A stretch of 64,000 nucleotides of DNA from Acanthaster planci (taxonomy: Eukaryota > Echinodermata > Asteroidea > Valvatida > Acanthasteridae): positions 240,341-304,340 of the forward strand of contig NW_019091478.1 of the NCBI RefSeq assembly GCF_001949145.1. The letters run 5' to 3'. The translations under genes and the position numbers were made by a program. Shown here piece by piece: positions 10,542 to 20,300 of this stretch. The stretch's first letter is position 1. Each line of letters opens with the position of its first letter. Below the pieces are notes generated by a model. That model was given only the letters and a program-made list of their open reading frames with translations. It was not told the origin of the DNA and ran no database searches.

Positions 10542-11003
10542 TTAAAAACTTTCTGTCTTCTCTAAAACCTGAGCCTGAGTCCTGAACGGTGATGAGATAT
10601 TTCTTCCCGTCGCTGGATGAGACATTGCACACAGATGCAGAACATCGGCAATATAACTCACTGTATGCAAACCTCAGAAAAATTCGTGGAGGGTTCAGCA
10701 CCGACTCAGGATAAAAAGAAATGTGCTGAGGGAAACTTGAAAAGGTTTTGTGGCATTGACCAAGCAGTCTGACGCACAGACTCCTGAAACTCGCTATTAA
10801 TCCCAGTTACCAACCTTCATGTAGGACTCTTCTAAGCACTCGGGTTTCCCGGCCCACCACATTATTTTCCTCCTTGCCTGGCAGTTCATAAACCAAAAGG
10901 GGTCGAGCAAACCATACAAGGGAGGCCTCTGAGTCGGCAGGCCACGAACCTCGAACCCGTAATTTACTGGACTTTGCGAACACTCGCAGCAACAGGATTC
11001 GCC
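10542..11003 (-). CDS. candidate two terminal exons of an unrecognised protein
   Basis: Two minus-strand segments are phase-compatible. Exon 11003-10811 (193 nt) follows a pyrimidine-rich acceptor (TTTCTGTAAAG) and ends at donor GTAACT. Exon 10660-10542 (119 nt) follows acceptor GCATACAG and ends with TAA at 10544-10542. Joined, they read 104 codons with the frame kept. The first is rich in Cys, Trp, Tyr and Pro: CCCECSQSPVNYGFEVRGLP, LLDPFWFMNCQARRK, IMWWAGKPECLEESYMKV. I recognise no family. The amino-acid composition looks protein-like, but no upstream exon was identified and a chance ORF is possible. If real, the gene lies head-to-tail upstream of the SDR gene. Confidence 0.3.
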
Positions 11004-11127
11004 CTTTACAGAAAGCAACATTTAAAAGGATAACATATTGACTGCGTTTCCAATTGCCATTCACAAATTATTAATGCCAATCGTTTTCCATTAATGAGTA
11101 CCTTTTTGTAGTGGAGTCTCAGCTTAA

Positions 11128-11245
11128 AGCAATGAGCCCCGCACTGGACCAAGAGAATCGTGACTTTCCTAGCAAAGGAGGCTCCTTTGGTAGGAACTTC
11201 ACTTTTCTGGTTCACGAAATACTGTGAAAAGTACTCGTGTCTGCC
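11128..11245 (+). repeat. partial copy A of the ~191-bp dispersed repeat
   Basis: AGCAATGAGCC, CTGGACCAAGAG, CCTAGCAAAGGAGGCTCCTT and CTGGTTCACGAAA match the 5' half of the copies at 6302-6492 (minus) and 62294-62485 (plus). The similarity fades after about 11245. It is antisense to the candidate exon at 11003-10811. Confidence 0.65.
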
Positions 11246-11654
11246 CGGGCTTTAGCACCCGCGACCGTCACAGCTTGTACAGTCATTAACCTCTTGACTG
11301 TTGTTCCAGCATTACATTGTGTCTCCTGCGTTACATTTATCTCATGCATTACATGTGTCTGCAGCATTAATCTTATTTGACGGGAAACTAGTTCGATGGC
11401 TCAGTAATGGATGGCTTTCACTTTCGCACCGGAAAACACGCATGAGACGCAAACTCCAAACACTTGCCGCGCCAGATGTAAACAAACTTTTTTTTCACTA
11501 TTTGTCCGTAATTTAGATATGATTTCTGTCGGCCACATGTTTTTATAAAGTGAACAGTCTCAGACATGAAACTTTGGGCTATTCGGGGTGGCATGCCCCA
11601 CCAAGTCAGTGGTTACAATCACAGAGCGCCCCCATAGCTGCTACGAATTAAGGC

Positions 11655-12015
11655 TTCCTGGGATCGGATCGGATTGAACGTGGCCAGTCGGATTGCTCTC
11701 ATCGGATTTCTACTGTAATATTGGATCAGATTGATCAACTGTCCCGTAATCCAACAAACTCCGACTTTGTTTTCGACTTGCTTAAAATGCAAGAACCCGT
11801 CTGCTGTTGCTGCTCCCGAGTCCCCACACGGTTACCACTTACAACCCTTGTGTCGTATGCGTTTACGTTTTAATATCATAATTAGACTCCGGTGGGGAGG
11901 CCGTGTTTGGCGAAATGTCACAATTCAGTGTTTAAACTCTCATTTTTTATTATTCGGATCAGATTCCGATTTCCACCATCGGGCATTGGATCGGACTGAC
12001 CCTCTCTAATCCAAA
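11655..12015. repeat. region of recurring GGATCGGAT/GGATCAGAT motifs
   Basis: GGATCGGATCGGATTG (about 11661), AGTCGGATTG, CATCGGATTT, GGATCAGATTGATC (about 11724), TCGGATCAGATTCC (about 11955) and TTGGATCGGACTGACC (about 11988) cluster at the two ends of a 350-bp stretch. This may be a decayed transposon with iterated subterminal repeats; no coding sequence recognised. Confidence 0.35.
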
Positions 12016-12784
12016 TCAACCACCTGTAGTCTCCATTGCTGCCTACTTACTTCGAGCCTGTCAGATTGTCGACTAGTCTGGTTCTCAGACCCGGGTTAGT
12101 ATAGTGCTTTAAATACGAATTTAGACGATCCAGATTTCGAGGTGATCCACTCATTTAAATGTAGAATTGAAAGCCGACATAGAGCTCTTTATTTTGAGAC
12201 GTTTCACGCGGCCATTTGCTTTCAATGACTTTTTTATTTAATTGGATGAAGAGATTCCCGAAACTGTACTTTTTGTAGTAAATATCCTGCAACTTCGATT
12301 CATGTTAAGAGTGTGAGTGTGTTTCGCCGATCTCTTCAGACCTCCTGTTTTATCAATCAGACCCTCAACTTGAAGAATCCTATTAAAATTGGGAAATTTG
12401 AATTCCTGTTTGGTGTTGTCCACCAAAACAATTTTTGACTTGTTTTTCCTTGTACTAAGTTTTATTTCTGTGGATGTAAATTCCAAACTCAAATTCCCTC
12501 CTTTTACGTGGGTTGAACTTCTTTTACAGTTTTTCCAATTATTTATATACTTCCCATTTACCTTAATTTTCATGTTTCTTTTCTACTTTGTTTGTTTTAT
12601 GCTTTGGCCAATCAGTAAAAGACAGAAAGAGGGAGGGACAAAAACAATGCAGTTTATTTTTTTCCCCAGCTTTTGTCGCCGACGGGTTCTCAGTGCGCAC
12701 AGCAGTCGTCATTTGCTCACCTTACCTTGCGTATGTGCTGAGTAAGGTCAAAATGTCTGGTTTGTGCATGGCAGAGTTGATCGA

Positions 12785-12975
12785 TTCAGTCACAAGTCAC
12801 TGCAGGTTACCACAAGCCACAAGTAAGTCACATGTCATTCACCTACAAGTCAACTCGAAAGCTATTCAAATGAATGTGACGATTAAAGGCATTCCTTTGT
12901 TATTGTTCATATCTTTAGTTCCGCATTGACTTGTGAAATGCCCTATGAGTTGACTTGCGGACTGACTTGTGACCG
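12785..12975. repeat. foldback segment with ACAAGTCA / TGACTTGT arms
   Basis: The left half carries CAGTCACAAGTCAC, CCACAAGTAAGTCAC and CTACAAGTCAACTC. The right half carries the reverse complement motifs CATTGACTTGTGA, GAGTTGACTTGCGG and GACTGACTTGTGAC. The order and orientation make an imperfect ~190-bp inverted repeat, likely a small MITE. Confidence 0.5.
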
Positions 12976-13797
12976 AAGATCTACAACTCTGGTGCATGGT
13001 TTCTTTTTTATTTCCTGGTTACTAGAACTTGGTATTCCTCATTAGCCACGAACATGCACAGCTGTCCAGTGAACGGCAAGGCCATTTCTTGTTCTGTCAA
13101 GGCTTTACCATGGATTAAAGCTTCACAAAGTCGAATTGTTCTTTTGTAAAGTGGACTGTTGTAACTAGCGCTCAGTATGTGGCAGCGATATCCGGAACTC
13201 ATCCAGATGAGCGATCAGGTGACCAAGATCCTTTGACTTGGCTGTCGAGTAGTAGAGTTTTCCCGCAGCTTTTCGATGTCAATGACAACCACTTGTGTCT
13301 GAGTACAGAACGGGTTGATTATTGCTATACATGAACACAGAGACCAGGCGATTATGCCACGATCTACGAACTACTCCACTTTTACAGTAAGTACATCTGT
13401 TGATGATGTGTTTAGCTATGGCTCCATGATACATGCCTCGGCAAATGAACAATCGATTAATAGCTTTTGCTGTCTCCACGACCGTTACGAGGCGCTCGTA
13501 AGGTACATGTATTTTTGTTGGGAGCTCATTGGAATGTCACTTGAAAAATAATCGATTCCGCGTGTACGTACGTACGTGGCAGATAGATGCGCAACGAATG
13601 GCGCCCTTTCTATGTCTAATCTCGTTCGCTGGGTGCAGATAGAGCCGTGTATGAGTGTCACATAATATACTGCTAGAAACAAAGTGGCAGGTGTTTGCGC
13701 CAGTGCACACGACCAGTTGGTATACAATTATTACGCTACTTACTGTACACAGGTGAGCAGCCATATTGTTAAACAAAATCTGAAGCTTATGGGTATA

Positions 13798-13993
13798 TAC
13801 CAGGCATGAAATGGGACAGAGGGGTACCCCTCCCCAACAAGTCCCATCCCTATACACACTCCAGCCTATTGTTACTTAATACATCCCCCCTATAAGATGT
13901 CTGGAAAGAATTAATGAGTTACCAGTAGGGCCTATAACTATGGCCAACACAAAGGCGGGGGGGGGATCCGTCTGTCCCATCGTTTGCTTCATA
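13798..13993 (+). mobile_element. MITE-like repeat with TGGGACAG ends, copy 1
   Basis: Starts ACCAGGCATGAAATGGGACAG and ends CCGTCTGTCCCAT, giving terminal inverted ATGGGACAG. Internal phrases CCCTATACAC, CTATTGTTAC, ACATCCCCC and GGCGGGGGGG recur at 29788-29947 and, inverted, at 30110-30290. Confidence 0.6.
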
Positions 13994-14154
13994 TGGATGG
14001 GTACAGTCCACTAATTCAGGCCTCGTTGGAAACAGTGTAAAATCACCATTGGTCGAAGCTCAATAACATGCAAACCAATATCCCTGGGGTATCTTCCACC
14101 CAAAATTAATTGTTATTTGGTCATTAATCTTTCACTTTCTTTTCAATTTTCGGG

Positions 14155-14475
14155 GGGTTAACCAATTACATTTTTTATTTTTCACCCAAAACAAAACCAC
14201 CACCCCCAAAGTCGAAATTCCGAAGTCAGCACGCAGCACAGATGGCATCCCTCTACTTTCTCGGGTCCTTGGGAACATTTTTCAACCGTATTTTTTATCC
14301 CTTCTGCCCTCAGATGGAAGCCCAAAGAATCGGGGACTTGATCCTAGCACAGATTTACACAATCTCACCATTTTGGGGGCCAAACAATCCCCCTTTTAAA
14401 AAAAGATACAGAGGGGCACTTTTAATGCTAATAAGCTTGGCGGAAATTATTGCTTGAATAAGACGTGGACTGCAC
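14155..14475 (+). repeat. ~330-bp dispersed repeat, copy 2
   Basis: Second copy of the repeat at 8728-9060, sharing GGTTAACCAATTACATTTTT, CATTTTTCAACCGTA, CCTTCTGCCCTCA and ATTTTGGGGGCCAAACAATC. Its 3' end is immediately followed by the target-site duplication of the MITE at 14484-14809. Confidence 0.8.
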
Positions 14476-14483
14476 CCTTGATG

Positions 14484-14809
14484 CACGGACGTATATAAAA
14501 AAAACCCTGGACTTGAATTGCAAGGCCTTTGTATGAAACAGAAACCAACCAGCGGCCATCTCACCGAGCTGAATACAAATGCGCGGGCTGGCTCGCTTCT
14601 ATTGACGTCAGGAAGAACAATGGCGGGCATTGCCAGGAAAGCTTTGTATTCGGCTCGGTAAAATGGCCGCTAGTGGATTCAATGATCTCTATAAGCTAAA
14701 ATCAACCCTAACAGTCCCAAATCCTCCATTTTTAATACGATTTTACATACACCCTTGGGGGTTAGGGCTAAGGGCATTGCGAGTCCAAATTTCTTTATAT
14801 ACGTCCGTG
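14484..14809. mobile_element. hAT-like foldback MITE with perfect 8-bp TSD
   Basis: Terminal inverted repeats CACGGACGTATATAAA and TTTATATACGTCCGTG, with near-complete palindromic structure inside (GCGGCCATCT, GAATACAAA, TTTGTATTC, AAATGGCCGC). It is flanked by the exact duplication CCTTGATG at 14476-14483 and 14810-14817. An 8-bp TSD with no coding capacity suggests a non-autonomous hAT-superfamily element. Another copy is at 51601-51848. Confidence 0.85.
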
Positions 14810-14903
14810 CCTTGATGCCGTACTCTCTCAGCTCTGCTGGGGTGCAGTGCGCCCTCATAGCTATCTCATCTCTACTTGCATGTTCAAACATTTTGCACAC
14901 CAT

Positions 14904-17292
14904 TGATTAGGAACGCATCGTTCGTATTATTCAATTTATAAAAAAGAGTCAGTTCTGCACAGGTGACAAGTCCAAAAACACATTTTTTATAACAGGTAGA
15001 CTGTCAAACATTTAGCCCCTTGTAGTACTCCAAATTGAAGGGGGGGCACGTTCATGATATTGACGTAATAATTTAATCAGCACGTGCCGTGGGCAATGTT
15101 CGTGTACAAAAGATCCGAAAGTGTTTTAAATTATTTTGACCACAGAGTGGACTGATTACACTTCGTGGAAAAATTCCCGATGGATAACCTTTCAATGAGA
15201 AATGACTGGTAGTGACGTGGTTGTGAGTGAAACAATTAGGCAGACTTCGAACTAGAGAGTGATGTAGAAATTGATGCGAGTGCTTCGGACTCGTGGAGGG
15301 AAACCATCGCCCGCACTTTGCATTTTTTGTCGGGTGAGATCTTGCTGCTCTTTGAGAGACACTTCTCTGAGCTGTCTGTTTTCCCTCATGCTCCCTCGTC
15401 CTTATTACATTGGGCACTTCTGAACCTACTGGATATAAACCGTATGTGTCCAGTTCCTCAAAGGTCAGTGTTCAATTTCTATGTACAATCTCCACACACC
15501 GCGACCATGGTGATGATAAAATCTGTCTGATTAGGAAATCATGAAAAACTCATTTAACCACACATAGTTTTCCATCATGGGGGCTCATTAGAAGTATTAA
15601 TTTTAATAAGCTATTTTACGGATGTCTGGGTTCTGTATATTTTATTCCGCTAGCGTTGCCAGGCAGTATCAAAGTAATGAGGTTTCGTGAATCCCAGTTA
15701 AGACGGAACTAAAACTTGAGAAAATGCGCCAACGACATGAGTTAGCGGGATGTCTGATGAATCCACATTTTTACATTAGAAAGCGACCAGTCTGCGCCAT
15801 TTACGCCATCTTGAAACAGGCAACTCACGTCTCCTCTGAACTAAGCTTAAGGGTTCTTAATTACGGTGCCATGAAGACTGAGTTTAATTGAAGCACAGGA
15901 ATAAAACCAGTGAATGATTTACGAGTTGTCTGTTGTACGAAGGATTTAGCTCACAAGATTCCAAAGGACATGTGATATAAAATTCAGCATTCGTAATTAA
16001 TAGAACTCCCGCAATTCAAGACCAGTCATTCCTATGTGAGCTAAGTTAGACAGTTTTAAGTATCGCACTTATAAAGATGTTAACCATATAACATATTAAT
16101 TAAGTATATTTCTTAAAATTGTAGTTGATATTTATATTGGCCAAACTATTGTTTAGCCAAGAGAAATATCGACTGAAACAATACAGAAAAAGAAAAGGAC
16201 TCCTTAACCTCCACACCAGTCATAAAATTGTGTCACTTGTGTGGAGGGCGCTATTTGAAGTGGATAAGTTTGGGCTGAGTTCAGGTAGGTGGGTTCTTCT
16301 TCTATGTTCGTGAACAGCTCGATTTGATGTTTGTGGGTTGGCCGCTCGAACGCCGGGGAACTTAGGACTAGTTATCGCTGATATATTAGTGGCACGTAAC
16401 TCAGCGGTGTCCCTGTACGTTCTTTGAGGGTCAATGCTTTTATAACAGTGCTGAATTATTTTCTATTTAGGAATATTCATTTCCCTGCTATGGAAAATTA
16501 TTAAATACATGTTATTTTTGCAAAACTTCTGAACTCAGAACTCAGAAAACTCGGAACAAAATAATGAAGAAGTTTGATATTCCAACAGCGCATGCCCAAA
16601 ATGAAGCGCGCCAATCGGCTCGGCCATTCGTGGACATGCACGCGTGCTTTTGTTCCCGAATGACCTTTCTTTTTGAAGTACCGAACCGGCTGATTCGGTC
16701 AACATTTTGTCTTTGCTTGTTCTTAAAATTATCAGTCTAATAAAACGAATTTGTCCAAACACCAATGCTTCCTAGCTTATTATGTAACCTATCGACGCTG
16801 TAAAATACAGTATAGTCGGAACACCATAAACTAAACACTGCGGGTAAGGGTAATACGTGTCACTTGGTGATATACGTCTCCCGTTTTTTCCTTTTCCTCA
16901 AGTCAAGACATTTTTTATCCGGGCTGTATGCAGTGATCTGCCTTAATTAATTAACACAAAAACGACACTTTCAAGCTTTGTAAAGTCCGTCAGAAGATAT
17001 AAACCCACTTTTATTTGAATTTCCTGAGAAATACGGCACTCTCTATGTTGCAACGGATTGGTGGTGCGTTGTTGAAATCACCGAACAAATAGACTAAAGT
17101 CCCAGAGAGGCACTTGAACTTCAAACATTGAATCGTTGTCTGGTCACGAGGTAGTTCAGCTTGAGGAAGGCCAAGTAACAGGAACTATAGTGTATGGATA
17201 GTTTTGTTCCTGGTGTGGGTTTGACGCATCTGACCTCTTCTCGACCGTCTGTCTGCTTTTTACTTTAGCGATCTGTTAACCGTCATCGACCG
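14904..17292. other. intergenic stretch upstream of SLC46 copy 1, no gene seen
   Basis: About 2.4 kb between the minus-strand genes and the first SLC46-like gene. Only scattered short ORFs with no recognisable domain. A more GC-rich patch with CCAAT (about 16608-16640, GCGCGCCAATCGGCTCGG) could be regulatory. Confidence 0.4.
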
Positions 17293-17304
17293 ATGATGAT
17301 TCAG
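17293..17304 (+). CDS. proposed 12-nt first coding exon of SLC46 copy 1 (MMIQ)
   Basis: ATGATGATTCAG followed by donor GTAAAA. Joining its phase-0 end to acceptor TTTAACAG at 17823 gives MMIQ-ESTAVKDDELS in frame with the main exon. The paralogue instead starts with an ATG inside its main exon. This is inferred from frame and splice signals only. Confidence 0.45.
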
Positions 17305-20300
17305 GTAAAACTTTGAGGTTTGAACTGCTCCTTTTGTTGGAGTTGAAGCCGAGGCTTATTCCTTTAGTTGGGAGTTAACTCTCGCCAAAGCATTCTCCCT
17401 CTGATCTTGTAAATTTAGACTTCGCTTTTGCAAGTTGGTGTACATTTGCCCAAGCATTGTGCAGACCTGGCATGTTTCATATTACTAACAGACTGCATCC
17501 ATTTTGACTTGAAATCTTTTTCCTTGAAATAATGGAACTATTTTCTGAAACCGAATTAGGACACAAATTTATCTAAAAAGAGAAATTTATAACCATGGTT
17601 GGAGAACTAGAGAGACACCCCACTTTTGAACTGCTTGAATGGATATTAAAAGGCCGGGGCCTTTTTAAGGGAAAAATGGGATAGTTACGTTGTTTCGTTG
17701 TTCAGTTTCTTTACCGTTTTATTTTTACTGTTTAGTTGCTTTGTTTAATTTAAAAAACAAATTGGAGTTTGCTTTCATCACTTTCAAATAAAGTGAAGGA
17801 ATTAACCAATTTTTATTTAACAGGAGTCAACTGCCGTGAAGGACGATGAGCTGAGTACATACGAGGAGAGACATCGCCATTATCAACGGGCTTCGACGCG
17901 CCTCATAACCGTGGAACCTATCTTGATTCTGATCAACATGGTTCAGGGAGCACTCGTCACTTTACGATCCCAGTACATCGAGCATCGCCTGGCTGATGAA
18001 TATAACTACACTCTCCCGACTGGTCAGAACAGCTGCGCCAGTCAGGATCCGACTGACAAGTATATCGAGGACCAAACATCAACCTGGGTGACATATATGA
18101 AGGATATGTCGGTCTTTCCGCCGATAGTTGTGGCCCTAGTGCTCGGGGCGGCCAGTGATTTTGTCGGGAGGAGACCCATGTTCATCATCAACGCAGCTGG
18201 ACACTTCTTGGGATCGACATTGTTTCTGTTTATCGCCATCTTCAAGCTGCCGCTCCCGTTGCTCATCGTAGGAGAGGCCATGCTTGGCTTGGCTGGCGAT
18301 GCCGTCTTCACTGCCATCATAGCCGAAGCGTACGTGGCCGATATCTATTCGGGTAAAGCCCGTACATTCCGTCTGGTCATCATTGACGCTGTCATCCTGT
18401 TTTCCTTTGGAATCATCCAGTTTATCATTGGAGAGATCCTGCAGACAACGTGCATCAACTTCATTATCGTTTACGGCATCACCGCTGGGATGGCCTTTGT
18501 TAATCTCCTGTATACCATCACTCCGGGCCTCGTCTTGGAGACGGTGAAACGGAGACCGTTTCCTCGAGGAGTGATCAAGGAGTTGATCATGAACATCCTG
18601 TCTCTCTTCAGTAGTTCCCACGCTGGACGTAGGTGGAGTCTCTCACTGCTGCTTGCTAACGCTTGCCTCTGGACGTTAATCTTCGAAGCAGCTGGAGGCA
18701 ACATCACCATCTATGGACTGTCTCCACCCTTCTGTTGGACGCCAGAGATTGTGGGTGCATACGGCGCCATCATTAACGTGCTACCAGCAATAGGTGAGGT
18801 CACTTAGATATTCAGTCTGGTTCGACGGCTAACCAAAAATTCTTTTCTAAAATATTCATATTTAATACTTCTAGCTACCGGGGCCCGATAATCATGGATT
18901 ATCGGGTTACAGTTGCATACTTGCCCTGGAAACAGGTTTGATAACAATTTTGATTTTGGTGCAATGAAATGAAGTCGAGAATAGTTGAGCTCAAATTCTA
19001 ATCATGAACATCGACGTAACCAGGCAAGACACTCACGATGCACTCATTCCTACCGTTGGACATAATTTATTTGGACATACATGTATCTGACACGTTAAAT
19101 TTTTAGTGGCCTTTTGACACCCTTGAGGTGTTTTCCAGCCCCGCCCCCAAAGAATGAGTGATTCTCATGCTGTTCTGACATACTCCTTCACTGCTGAGCT
19201 ATGGTTTCCCGTATTTAGTTTCTGTTTGCGTCACCCATGGTAGCCTTTGATTAGAAATTATGTTGTGCATCTTTTTGTACTGCTTGAAGTATTGTTTTTT
19301 CCTCAATACGGGCAATTCACAATAGTGCGCTTCCAAGAGTTTGCAACGCGTTGGCCAATGACAGTGCGCGAAATATGTCGACCCAATGCGCGTTTGGAAA
19401 GGGTCGACGGATTTCACGCGTTATGATTGGCCAACGCGTTGCAAACTGTTGGAGGCGCACTATTGTGAATCACCCGTCGAGCAGGACGTGCTATACCCTA
19501 GCACAACTTTTCATTAAAAAAAAAAAGAACATCATCCAGTACAGCACGAAATAAGTTTCAAGATGTTCTTGTTTGCCATTCTACCCCGCTAAGAGCGATG
19601 GGTTTTACTCAATCTCTAATCCATTCTCTTTTCGGTGTCTGCAGTCGCTATTGTCGCGGTACCAGTGTTTCGGCTTTGCATGTCTTCATACTGGATGGTG
19701 TACATCGGTTTTATATCCGGCATCGGCTACATGATAACCACGGCACTGGCGCCTACAACGCTCTGGCTGGCCTTCCTGGGTACGTTAAGAGTTGAACGGA
19801 CCTACTAAGGTGTTACAATCAGGTCACATGAGTTATTTGTGTGAAATAACAGTGGTAGTTAATTCGGCTGGTAGTCTTTAATAAAGACGAACTATTTTAG
19901 TTTGTCATCAAGGCTGGCTAATACAAATACTAAAAAAAGAAACTTTTCTATGTAAACAATGAACATATTTGGACGTCAAAATAAGCTTAATCAAAAACAG
20001 TCACGCGACATTAATTTGGGCTGGCAACTGGTCCTAAAATTTAGATGGACCTATTCACGGTTCTACGTGCAGAGAGTGACTAGGTGCAGTGACTGTACCG
20101 TTTCTAAAATATTGGCAATTAACAAATTGGCAACATGCTTTGGGATTGTTGGGGAGGGACATCTGCCTCCACTGCTCTCCCACGAGGATAAACAACTGAA
20201 CATTCTGAGATATAGTTTTTTAACCACACTTATTTTTTACAAGTGCCCCTTTCCACCGGTGCCCCCATTCACGATTGCGACTTTTATGTGAGTACACCCT

